Below, piece after piece: positions 7,889 through 14,157 of a stretch of DNA of 36,057 nucleotides. Source of the stretch: an uncultured Intestinimonas sp. (lineage in GTDB: Bacteria > Bacillota > Clostridia > Oscillospirales > Oscillospiraceae); contig NZ_CALXEE010000015.1 of the NCBI RefSeq assembly GCF_944387245.1, forward strand, positions 1 through 36,057. Reading direction: 5' to 3'. A model generated the notes under the pieces. That model was not told the origin of the DNA, searched no databases, and worked only from the letters and a program-made list of their open reading frames with translations. The number at the start of each line of letters is the position of its first letter. Position 1 is the first letter of the stretch. Position numbers and translations under genes: made by a program.

Positions 7889-8880
7889 GCATCAATCAGA
7901 GCTTCCTGGTCCTTCTCATCAGTGCCGCCGTCCTCAACGGCACGCCCCTCCTCTTCGGCACCGTGGGCGAGATCCTGTCGGAAAAGGCGGGCAACCTGAA
8001 CCTGGGCGTGGAGGGCATGATGTACATGGGCGGCGCCCTGGGCCTGGGGGCGGCCTTCTACTACGAGCAGGCCGCGGGCGGCAGCGCCAACGGTATCGTG
8101 GCCGTGGTGCTGGCCATCCTCTTCGCCTTCCTGGCCGGAGCCTTCGGCGCCCTCATCTACGCCTTTCTCACCATCTCCCTCCGGGCCAACCAGAACGTCA
8201 CCGGCCTGGCCCTGGCCATCTTCGGCACCGGCGCGGGACAGTTCATCGGCGAGTACATGCGGGTGAGCGCCGGCGGCTACGTGGCCATCAGCAACGCCCT
8301 CAAGGACGTCTTTGCCAATTCCCCCTTCCCGGCGGCCCTGCGGGGGCTGCCCGTGGTGGGACCTCTGATCTTCGGCTATAACATCTTCGTCTATGTGGGG
8401 GTGATCATCGCCGTGGCCATGGCCTGGTTCCTCACCCGCAGCCGGGCCGGCCTCCACCTGCGCTCCGTGGGCGAGTCCCCCGCCACCGCCGACGCCGCCG
8501 GCATCAACATCACCCGCTACAAGTACCTGGCCACCGTCATCGGCGGCGGAATCTCGGCCATCGGCGGCATGGTCTACATCATGACCATCGCCGGCTGCGT
8601 GTGGAACCACGAGGGCCTCTCCGGCGAGGGCTGGCTGGCCGTGGCCCTGGTCATCTTCTGCCTGTGGCGGCCTCTCAACGCCATCTGGGGCTCCGTCCTC
8701 TTCGGCGCCCTCATGATCCTCTACATGCGCCTTCAGCTCCCCTTCATCCCCAGCCAGCTCTACAAGATCCTGCCCTATGTGGTCACCGTCATCGTCCTGG
8801 TGGCCGTCAGCATGCGCAAGAAGCGGGAGAACCAACCGCCCGCATCGCTGGGCAACGCCTACTTCCGGGAGGACCGGTAA
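7885..8880 (+). CDS. Nucleoside-type ABC importer permease 2
   Basis: This 331-residue membrane protein (YufQ/NupC-like, BPD_transp_2) has eight or nine hydrophobic segments. The family motif is EKAGNLNLGVEGMMYMGG near residues 33-50, and a second conserved block, VGESPATADAAGIN, lies near residue 195. It pairs with the upstream permease to form the translocation path. The start overlaps the previous stop by 4 bp. The gene ends the importer operon, and a terminator follows 20 bp later. Confidence 0.9.
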   Translation: MSINQSFLVLLISAAVLNGTPLLFGTVGEILSEKAGNLNLGVEGMMYMGGALGLGAAFYYEQAAGGSANGIVAVVLAILFAFLAGAFGALIYAFLTISLRANQNVTGLALAIFGTGAGQFIGEYMRVSAGGYVAISNALKDVFANSPFPAALRGLPVVGPLIFGYNIFVYVGVIIAVAMAWFLTRSRAGLHLRSVGESPATADAAGINITRYKYLATVIGGGISAIGGMVYIMTIAGCVWNHEGLSGEGWLAVALVIFCLWRPLNAIWGSVLFGALMILYMRLQLPFIPSQLYKILPYVVTVIVLVAVSMRKKRENQPPASLGNAYFREDR

Positions 8881-8900
8881 GGGGAAATATGGTACAAAAA

Positions 8901-8934
8901 AGCGGTCCGCCGTGGCGGACCGCTTTTTGTTTTC
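8901..8934. terminator. Bidirectional terminator between convergent genes
   Basis: A perfect 11-bp stem (AGCGGTCCGCC / GGCGGACCGCT, 8901-8924) is flanked by A-rich DNA on the left and TTTTGTTTT on the right. It serves the importer operon (+) and the SCP2-like gene (-), which converge here. Confidence 0.85.
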
Positions 8935-9261
8935 CTATTTGGAGGGGAGGAGGGACTTGAGCTTCAAAGCCTTATCGATGTTGCCCTCCACCTTCAGTCT
9001 GCCCAGGAAAACTGCCCCAACGGGGTCAGACTGCCCGGAGGCGATTTTGAAGAGGGTCCCGGCCGAACAGGTAAAGAGGGCGTCCCGGTCCCGGTAGTCG
9101 TAGGGCTCCACGTGGAGCTGTCCGTCCTTCACCTCCAGGTAGAAGGTACCCTGGGCCTCCCCGGTGATGTTGAACTGGTAGGCCAGATGCTCTCCGATGC
9201 CGCTGGCGTCGGCCCGGGAGAGGAGCTCTTTGACCTGGGCGAACATGGCGTCAAATGTCAT
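8935..9261 (-). CDS. SCP2 sterol-carrier-like small protein
   Basis: The 108-residue protein resembles the SCP2 (sterol carrier protein 2-like) domain found alone in many Firmicutes. The hallmarks are a central strand pattern (AQGTFYLEVKDGQLHVEPYD), a Phe-rich stretch before a helix (DALFTCSAGTLFKIASGQSDP) and a closing VEGNIDKALKLKSLL. The domain forms a lipid-binding tunnel; the bacterial ligand is unknown. The start is the ATG at 9261, chosen because GGAGG sits 7 nt upstream; longer reading into the neighbouring gene is not supported. It begins 14 bp after the stop of the HExxH gene and is probably co-transcribed with it. Confidence 0.8.
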   Translation of the reverse strand: MTFDAMFAQVKELLSRADASGIGEHLAYQFNITGEAQGTFYLEVKDGQLHVEPYDYRDRDALFTCSAGTLFKIASGQSDPVGAVFLGRLKVEGNIDKALKLKSLLPSK

Positions 9262-9275
9262 GGCGTCCTCCTTCC

Positions 9276-9956
9276 TCATGCCACCGCCTGGAAGAGGCTG
9301 GGCTGCTCCTCCGGCTGCTGATAGGCCTGGGCGGCCTGCTGGGCACGGGTGGTGGTGCGGGTGGTGCCGCCGGAGACATAGGTCTTGCCGCATTCGGGAC
9401 AGATGGCGGTGTGGAGGGTCACCGACTGGCTGACCACCTCACGGCCCTCCCGCTTGGCCTTGGCCTGCTCCCGGACCACGTGCTCCTGCTCGTGGCCCCG
9501 GACGGAGGAGGCCGCCTGGGTGGGGTCAATGTTGGTGGGATTTTTGTAGGAGACGCCGGGGTCATTGGAGCCGTCCTGGTACTTGCGCTCCTTGCAGGTC
9601 TGGCATTCGCCTTCCTCCATGACCTCCTGGGCGGACTTGGACTCCTGGATGGCATCAGTCCCCCGGGCGGCGGCATCCTCCCCCTGGAGCAGAGTGTCGG
9701 GGTCCACGTACTGGATGCGGCCCCGGACGGCCATCTCCACCGGATCCGCCCCCTGGCGGGCCTCCGGGAGCCGGACCTCCCACTGGGGTGTCTCCCGGCG
9801 GACGGGAGCCACCTCCGGCACCGGCTCCACCGGGGTGGTCTGGGCGGGACTCACCCGCCCCACCGCAGCTGTACCGGCGGCGGCGCTCTCTCTGCGCACG
9901 TAGCTGGAAGCATAGGCCCAGCCGTAATCCAGCCCTGCGGAACTCAGACCCATCAT
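9276..9956 (-). CDS. Putative HExxH zinc-metalloprotease-like protein
   Basis: The product is 226 residues from the ATG at 9956. A GTG nine bases upstream is in frame, but the best ribosome-binding site (AAGGGG) is spaced for the ATG. The N-terminal 100 residues are low-complexity and Pro/Ala/Arg-rich. A conserved C-terminal half holds two CxxC pairs (CQTC at about 118-121 and CPEC at about 186-189) flanking GHEQEH at about 155-160, an HExxH metal-binding motif. I recall this arrangement (VRGHEQEHV, then a CPECG knuckle) from the SprA-related/putative metalloprotease family, but I could not confirm it by search. No signal peptide or membrane segment is visible. It shares a promoter with the SCP2-like gene. 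Function is unproven. Confidence 0.65.
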   Translation of the reverse strand: MMGLSSAGLDYGWAYASSYVRRESAAAGTAAVGRVSPAQTTPVEPVPEVAPVRRETPQWEVRLPEARQGADPVEMAVRGRIQYVDPDTLLQGEDAAARGTDAIQESKSAQEVMEEGECQTCKERKYQDGSNDPGVSYKNPTNIDPTQAASSVRGHEQEHVVREQAKAKREGREVVSQSVTLHTAICPECGKTYVSGGTTRTTTRAQQAAQAYQQPEEQPSLFQAVA

Positions 9957-10015
9957 GTCTGCCACCCCTTTTCCACTGCTGCGGGTCCGTACAGAGCGGA
10001 CCTGCGATCAGTGAC

Positions 10016-10044
10016 ATTGTACCTCATTTTTTTCCAATGCTCAA
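10016..10044 (-). promoter_or_regulatory. Promoter for the HExxH and SCP2-like genes
   Basis: On the minus strand, TTGAGC (10044-10039), a 17-bp spacer and TACAAT (10021-10016) are placed 60 bp before the start. The leader carries a 6-bp hairpin (GGTCCG / CGGACC, about 9983-10002). Confidence 0.65.
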
Positions 10045-10083
10045 GAGGGAAGGGCGCCCTTTTCCAAAGTTCCCCAAAACAGC

Positions 10084-10166
10084 AAAAACCGGACGCCTGC
10101 TCCTGACGTCCGGCCCCTGCCAAAAGGAAAGAGGATACAATGAAATGAAAAGAAACTGTCTCTTGC
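10084..10166 (-). ncRNA. Predicted small RNA 1 of a tandem homologous pair
   Basis: On the minus strand a TATAAT (10176-10171) lies 5 nt before GCAAGAGAC. A pyrimidine-rich stretch follows (TTTCTTTTCATT, then CATTGTATCCTC). The RNA ends in a 7-bp hairpin (CCGGACG / CGTCCGG, 10113-10089) plus TTTTT, a Rho-independent terminator, giving about 83 nt. A -35 TTGTTA lies 15 bp before the -10, slightly short. No open reading frame runs through it on this strand. The middle is complementary to a Shine-Dalgarno site plus an AUGAAAAG start (GAGGATACAATGAA on the plus strand, 10131-10144), suggesting translational control in trans. I know no family name for it. Confidence 0.6.
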
Positions 10167-10265
10167 GAGTATTATAGTACCGTAGAGTTGTTAACAATCA
10201 AATCCTGAATTGTTACAAGAAGATTAAATCTTCCCAATTTGCTGTAAAGTTCGTGTAATCTGGGG

Positions 10266-10347
10266 AAAAAAGAAAAAGAGCGGCGGTAATGCCCGTCGCT
10301 CTCTTCCCGGATCGGAGGATAGAATGAAAAGAAGAATCGTCTCTTGC
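10266..10347 (-). ncRNA. Predicted small RNA 2 of a tandem homologous pair
   Basis: This second copy shares with RNA 1 the 5' GCAAGAGAC, a CTTTTCATT core and TATCCTC in the same order, and the 40-bp interval from the TTGT box to GAGAC is identical in length. The terminator hairpin (about 10302-10277, AGAGCG arms) is different in sequence but is followed by TTTTTCTTTTTT, so the ending is conserved by structure. The promoter is weaker (TTGTAA, 17 bp, CACAAT). The unit is about 80 nt, and RNA 1 lies about 100 bp downstream. Confidence 0.55.
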
Positions 10348-10412
10348 TGATTGTGATGATACCAGCAGATTGTTACAAAAGAAGGCCACAGATGTTACAA
10401 ATCTGTGAAACA

Positions 10413-10859
10413 TCACCGAAGGGCCTCAAAGAACCGCCGCAGGAGGGCGGCGCAGGGTTCCTTCAGGATGCCGCCATAGACCCGGGGGTGGTGGTTGAAG
10501 TCCTCCATGAAGAGGTTGAGGACGGAGCCGCAGCAGCCTGCCTTGTCGTCCTTGGCGCCGTAGTAGACCCGGTCGATGCGGGCGTTGACGATGGCCCCGG
10601 CGCACATGGGGCAGGGCTCCAGGGTGACGTAGAGGGAGCAGCCGTGGAGGTTCCAGCCCCCCCGGTGGGCACAGGCCGCCCGGATGGCTTCCACCTCGGC
10701 GTGGGCCAGGGCGTCGCCGTTGGCCTCCCGGCGGTTCCAGCCCTCCCCGATGATGGCGCCGTCCCGGTCGGCCACCACGCAGCCCACCGGCACGTCCCCC
10801 GTCTCCAGGGCTTTTTGGGCCAGCTCCAGGGCCCGGGTCATGTAGGTTTCCGGCGTCAT
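10413..10859 (-). CDS. tadA: tRNA adenosine(34) deaminase
   Basis: This enzyme deaminates A34 of tRNA-Arg(ACG) to inosine in the cytosol. The 148 residues match the family size. Zinc-site motifs of the cytidine-deaminase fold are intact: HAE (His53, with catalytic Glu55) and PCPMC (Cys83 and Cys86). GDVPVG at 21-26 and the C-terminal RRFF are typical of TadA. The start is the ATG at 10859 with AAAGGGGG upstream; the frame stays open further upstream, but nothing there resembles the family. It is divergent from the glutaredoxin-like gene, 99 bp away. Confidence 0.93.
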   Translation of the reverse strand: MTPETYMTRALELAQKALETGDVPVGCVVADRDGAIIGEGWNRREANGDALAHAEVEAIRAACAHRGGWNLHGCSLYVTLEPCPMCAGAIVNARIDRVYYGAKDDKAGCCGSVLNLFMEDFNHHPRVYGGILKEPCAALLRRFFEALR

Positions 10860-10886
10860 GGGACGCCCCCTTTCTATGGTCCGGGC

Positions 10887-10915
10887 TTGTATTTCGGGCC
10901 GGGACCGGGTATGAT
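10887..10915 (+). promoter_or_regulatory. Promoter for the glutaredoxin-like gene
   Basis: TTGTAT (10887-10892), a 17-bp spacer and TATGAT (10910-10915) lie 43 bp before the start codon. Confidence 0.65.
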
Positions 10916-10958
10916 GGACGCAGAGGGGCAAAGGAGCCCCCGTGCAAAGGAGAAAAAC

Positions 10959-11222
10959 ATGAAAGATATTCTGCTCTTTTATCTGCCCGGCTGCCCCCAC
11001 TGCAAGCTGGCCCTCCGGTTCCAGGAGGAGCTGCTGGCGGAACATCCGGAGTGGAAGGACATTTCCTTCAAGATGGTGGACGAGGCGAAGGAGGCCGCTC
11101 TGGCCGACACCTACGACTACTATTATGTGCCCACCTATTATGTAGGCGGCAAAAAAGTCCACGAGGGCCACGCCGAGAAGTCCGACGTGGAGAAGGTTTT
11201 CCGTCTGGCGGCGGAGGGCTAA
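10959..11222 (+). CDS. Glutaredoxin/thioredoxin-like protein
   Basis: This 87-residue thioredoxin-fold protein has the redox motif CPHC at 12-15 near the start of helix 1. It has the cis-proline segment VPTYYVGGKKVHEG at about 57-70, the hallmark of glutaredoxin-like folds. It probably reduces disulfides or mixed thiols in the cytosol; a partner is not evident. The start ATG at 10959 has AGGAG at 10948-10952. Its TAA stop overlaps the TAG stop of the convergent mocA-like gene by two bases. Confidence 0.85.
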   Translation: MKDILLFYLPGCPHCKLALRFQEELLAEHPEWKDISFKMVDEAKEAALADTYDYYYVPTYYVGGKKVHEGHAEKSDVEKVFRLAAEG

Positions 11223-11770
11223 CCGGGGGTGTCCACATCCACCAGCTCGGCGGGGTCTCCCACCTCCGTGAGGGCGAGAAGGTCCCGGTGTGCCCGGATG
11301 ACGGCGCTGCCGCCGGTGTCCCCGGTGAGGGCCATGAGCTCGGGGTAGAGGGCTTTCGGGAAGATCACCGGGTTGCCCTTTTTCCCCTGCCAGGAGAGGG
11401 CGTGGATGCGGTCCGATGACTCCTGAAAGGCATTTAATAATTTAATGATACTTTTTGTAGTCAGATTTGGCTGGTCACAGACGGCAAACAGGGCGCCGTC
11501 GCTGCGCCAGGCCGCCTGAAGCCCCAGACGGATGCCCGCTGCCACCCCTTCCCAGGGGTGGCAGTTTTGTATGGGCAGATAGCCCGCCTTGGCGGCGTCC
11601 ACCAGGATCTGGCCGTACTGGCTGGTGACCACCGCCGGGGAGAAGAGAGCGGGGGGCAGGGCGGCGAAGGCCCGGCGGTAGAGGGGGGTGCCCTCCCAGA
11701 GGGTGAGGAGCTTGTTGCCGCCGTACCGCCGGCCAAAGCCGGAGGCCAGCAGGATGCAGGCGATCTTCAT
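11219..11770 (-). CDS. mocA: MocA/MobA-like molybdenum cofactor nucleotidyltransferase
   Basis: This 183-residue protein is an NTP-transferase of the MobA/MocA type. The N-terminal G-loop is LLASGFGRRYGGNKLL at about 7-22 (family LAAGxSxRMGxxKLL). The metal-site motif is CDQPNLTT at 98-105, and the C-terminal LVDVDTPG is the usual DIDTPED region. MocA relatives attach CMP to molybdopterin to make the cytosine dinucleotide cofactor used by xanthine-dehydrogenase-type enzymes. The xdh genes nearby, and the comparable ygfJ (mocA) position in the E. coli purine-catabolism cluster, support this; the CMP versus GMP choice is inferred. The start ATG at 11770 has GGAGG 6 nt upstream. Confidence 0.8.
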   Translation of the reverse strand: MKIACILLASGFGRRYGGNKLLTLWEGTPLYRRAFAALPPALFSPAVVTSQYGQILVDAAKAGYLPIQNCHPWEGVAAGIRLGLQAAWRSDGALFAVCDQPNLTTKSIIKLLNAFQESSDRIHALSWQGKKGNPVIFPKALYPELMALTGDTGGSAVIRAHRDLLALTEVGDPAELVDVDTPG

Positions 11771-11808
11771 TTGGACCTCCTTTCGGGGAAGGGAAACGTA
11801 CTGCGCTG

Positions 11809-11913
11809 AAAAGAGCCTTCCCCTGGGGGTCTGACTGTCCACCGGACAGTCAGAAGAAATGACTTCTTCCTTGACCCGTGGTGCCCCAGTGCGCACACTG
11901 GGGCGGATGAGGG
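11809..11913 (+). repeat. Family-B two-hairpin element, copy 1, interrupted
   Basis: The left arm CCTTCCCCTGGGGG is followed, instead of the expected AAGG, by about 50 bp of other sequence before the right part GGTGCCCCAGTGCGCACACTGGGGCGGATGAGG resumes. The intervening DNA contains a perfect 11-bp inverted repeat (TCTGACTGTCC / GGACAGTCAGA, 11829-11853) and a smaller GAAG...CTTC hairpin. Confidence 0.6.
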
Positions 11914-11960
11914 GGGCTTTAAGTGTGGTTTACAATTCGTGCTCTTTCTGATACGTAAAA

Positions 11961-12208
11961 GGACGGGAGAGACGGCTCAAAACCCGTTTCTTTTTCCCTG
12001 CTGGAAAAAGAACGGTTTTTGGAATCCAAAGAAAAAGGGGCCCCAAAGGGGTTAAGTGGCTCCAAATAGAAATCCGGCGGCCCGTCTTTACGCCCCCGTA
12101 GAGCACCAGCCCCGTCTACGGTAGACTACGCCGGCGGAACAGGGACAGGCCGTGGTCCTATCCGCAATTTTTTCGCCGCCTGCGTGGGTGGGCGCTGCGG
12201 CGTGGTGG
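11961..12208 (+). repeat. Family-A interspersed repeat, copy 1
   Basis: This is one of five copies in the window. It starts with GGACGGGAGAGACGG. It contains the terminator-like inverted repeat CGTTTCTTTTTCC / GGAAAAAGAACG, then GGAATCCAAAGAAAAAGGGG, AATCCGGCGGCCCGTC and the CGTAGA / TCTACG hairpin (about 12098-12121). It ends in TTTTTCGCCGCCTGCGTGGG. No reading frame is conserved across copies. Confidence 0.8.
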
Positions 12209-12317
12209 GTGCAAGTTGCGGCGTGGTTTCATGGGCGGATGCTATCCGCCCCTACGCCGGAGCACCGGCGGCATTACGGAGTAAGCCGACGGTGCAAGTG
12301 ACATAACGTTAGAAGAG

Positions 12318-12391
12318 CCCCGGGGGTACATCCAATAGGGGGGGGCCATCGTCGGGGCAAAGTCCGCACCGCTCACCCCGGCCTGACGGCC
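12318..12391 (+). repeat. Family-E element, copy 1 (inner part inverted relative to copy 2)
   Basis: The outer part GGGGGTACATCCAATAGGGG matches 32335-32361. The inner 45 bp (12346-12391) matches the inner part of copy 2 at all but two or three positions, but as its reverse complement. Confidence 0.8.
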
Positions 12392-12422
12392 AGGTCTCGC
12401 TGAGCTCCCTTGCCTCTCATCT

Positions 12423-12572
12423 CCCAAATGGACCCGCTTTGCTGGGCTCCATTTGGGTCCCTGTTTCTCCTGTGCTTGGTCGTTTCAAGGGGTGGATTGT
12501 CAAGGAGGGGAAAATCGAAATTCCCCTCCTTGACTGACTCTTCCGCCCCTTTCTGGTCACTCAGAAAGGGGC
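12423..12572. repeat. Three consecutive perfect hairpins
   Basis: Stem 1 is CCCAAATGGA / TCCATTTGGG (12423-12457). Stem 2 has 14 bp, GTCAAGGAGGGGAA / TTCCCCTCCTTGAC (12499-12534). Stem 3 is GCCCCTTTCTG / CAGAAAGGGGC (12545-12572). All are fully paired within about 150 bp. None has a downstream T-run. Their role is unknown. Confidence 0.75.
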
Positions 12573-12622
12573 CCGCCGGAGGCCGTAACGCAATCAAGGA
12601 GTAAGAAAAATAATGCGGTACC

Positions 12623-12648
12623 GGGGCACGTCTGGGAAGCCGCGCCCC
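12623..12648. repeat. Repeated hairpin (family F), copy 2
   Basis: GGGGCACG and CGCGCCCC pair with one A-C mismatch around the same 10-nt loop TCTGGGAAGC found at 3573-3582. It sits 17 bp past the hyuA stop on the minus strand, as copy 1 follows the xpt stop. Confidence 0.6.
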
Positions 12649-12664
12649 ATGCCTTTGACCTCAG

Positions 12665-14047
12665 TTACCGCCAGAACTGGCTCTTTCCCCGGTGGACGAA
12701 CTGTCCCTGCCCCTCCAGGACCACCTTGCCGTCCTGGGCGGCCAGGGCGCCGCTGAGGAAGACGGCCTCGGGCTTGCCGGTGAGGGTCATGCCCTCGTAG
12801 GGGGTGTAGTCCACCGCCTGGACCTGGTCCTGGGCGGTAATGGTCCAGGTGCGGGCGGGGTCGAAGATGACCACGTCGGCGTCGTTGCCCACAGCCAGGC
12901 AGCCCTTCCGGGGCCACATGCCGAAGAGCTTGGCGGGCTGCTCTGCCAGGAGCCGCACCAGGTCATTCACCGTCATCCGGCCCTGGCCCACCCCGAAGTG
13001 GTACATGAGGGCGGGGCGGTGCTCCACGCCGGGCAGGCCGTTGGGGATTTTGGAGAAGTCATCCCGGCCCAGCTCCTTTACCCCGTGGAAGTCGAAGGAG
13101 CAGTGGTCGGTACCCATGGTGTCGATGTCCCCGGCGGCGATGCCCTCCCACAGGGCCGTCTGGTCGTCCTTGCTCCGGGCGGGAGGGGAGAAGACGTACT
13201 TGGCCCCCTCGAAGTCGGGAAGGCTGTACAGGCTGTCGTCCAGGAGGAGGTACTGGGGGCAGGTCTCCACATAGAGCTTCTGGCCCCGTGCCCGGGCCGC
13301 CCGGACGGCCTCCAGGCCCCGGCGGGTAGAGAGGTGGACGATGTTCACCGGCACCCCCGCCAGCTCGGCGATGGAGAGATAGCGGCTCACCGCCTCGGCC
13401 TCCACCAGAGGGGGCCGGGACAGGGGGTGGGCCTGGGTGCCCAGATTGCCCGCCGCCTTCTGGGCGGCAATGCCCTTGGTCACCAGGTCGCCGTTTTCGC
13501 AGTGGCAGCCCACCACGGCCCCCTCCTCCGCTGTGGCCTTGAGGACCTCATAGATGACCCCGTCGGGCAGGCGCAGGTTGTCGTAGGCCATGTAGACCTT
13601 GTAGGAGGTGACCCCGGCGGCGGTCATGTCCTTCAGCTCGGCCCGGATACGGGGGTCCCAGTCCTTGATGGTCATGTGGAAGCCGTAGTGGCAGCTGGCC
13701 ACCCCGTCGGCCCGGCTGTGCCAGGTCTCCAGGGCGGAGGCCAGAGAGCAGCCCCGCTGGGATTCGGCAAAGTCCAGCACGGTGGTGGTGCCCCCGGCCA
13801 GGGCGGCCATGGAGCCCGTCCGCCAGTCGTCGGTGGTCTCGTTGGGCAGGCCCTTGTTCATCTCGAAGTGGGTGTGGGTGTCGATGAAGCCGGGGAAGAC
13901 CAGCTTCCCGGCGGCCTTCACCACCTGGGCGTCCCCGGCGGGCAGGTCGGGGCCGATCTGGACGATCTTGCCGCCGTCCATGCGCAGATCGGCCTGGACG
14001 GGACCCTCGGGCAGCACCAGGGTGCCATTCTGAATGAGGATAGACAT
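12665..14047 (-). CDS. hyuA: Dihydropyrimidinase / D-hydantoinase-type amidohydrolase
   Basis: This cyclic amidohydrolase opens hydantoin, dihydropyrimidine or similar ureide rings. Of its 460 residues, the whole binuclear zinc set of the family is present at near-identical positions: His58 and His60 (DTHTH), the carboxylated Lys150 (TSYKVYMAY), His182 (GCHCENGD), His238 (VNIVHLST) and Asp314 (MGTDHCSFD). The start ATG at 14047 has AAGGAGGT 9 nt upstream; the in-frame ATG at 14068 precedes that site and is rejected. E. coli hyuA (ygeZ) sits in a purine-catabolism cluster with xdh and carbamate kinase, as here. A terminator-like hairpin separates it from the upstream membrane-protein gene. Actual substrate unproven. 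Confidence 0.9.
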   Translation of the reverse strand: MSILIQNGTLVLPEGPVQADLRMDGGKIVQIGPDLPAGDAQVVKAAGKLVFPGFIDTHTHFEMNKGLPNETTDDWRTGSMAALAGGTTTVLDFAESQRGCSLASALETWHSRADGVASCHYGFHMTIKDWDPRIRAELKDMTAAGVTSYKVYMAYDNLRLPDGVIYEVLKATAEEGAVVGCHCENGDLVTKGIAAQKAAGNLGTQAHPLSRPPLVEAEAVSRYLSIAELAGVPVNIVHLSTRRGLEAVRAARARGQKLYVETCPQYLLLDDSLYSLPDFEGAKYVFSPPARSKDDQTALWEGIAAGDIDTMGTDHCSFDFHGVKELGRDDFSKIPNGLPGVEHRPALMYHFGVGQGRMTVNDLVRLLAEQPAKLFGMWPRKGCLAVGNDADVVIFDPARTWTITAQDQVQAVDYTPYEGMTLTGKPEAVFLSGALAAQDGKVVLEGQGQFVHRGKSQFWR

Positions 14048-14073
14048 AGGGATGACCTCCTTTTTCATGTATC

Positions 14074-14121
14074 AAAAAAACGGGCTCCCATCCTGACTGT
14101 GCCGTCAAAATGGAAGCCCGT
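14074..14121 (-). terminator. Intra-operon terminator/attenuator before hyuA
   Basis: On the minus strand ACGGGCTTCC (14121-14112) pairs with GGGAGCCCGT (14089-14080) with one mismatch, and TTTTTTT follows. It lies between the small membrane-protein gene and hyuA, so hyuA should be transcribed at a lower level or under conditional read-through. Confidence 0.7.
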
Positions 14122-14157
14122 GCGCGCGGCACTTCGTTACAGCTTCTCGGAAAACAT

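Larger units (their letters stand above)
11771..12664. other. Repeat-filled intergenic region between mocA and hyuA
   Basis: No gene is supported in these 894 bases. From left to right they hold an interrupted family-B element, a family-A copy, a D palindrome (GGGCGGATgctATCCGCCC near 12234-12252), an E element, three successive perfect hairpins, and a family-F hairpin just past the hyuA stop. No good promoter for mocA was found; the sequence before its start is the broken B element. Confidence 0.7.

Noticed and set aside
10131-10179. Plus-strand short peptide genes (MKRNCLLRVL and, at 10324, MKRRIVSC)
   Set aside because: They have Shine-Dalgarno-like sites, but the peptides do not match each other beyond the start, there is no plus-strand promoter, and the minus strand has paired terminators. 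Small RNAs explain the conservation better.
12242-12604. Short reading frames in the repeat region (60-74 residues)
   Set aside because: They lack ribosome-binding sites, overlap perfect hairpins and repeats, and show no family resemblance.
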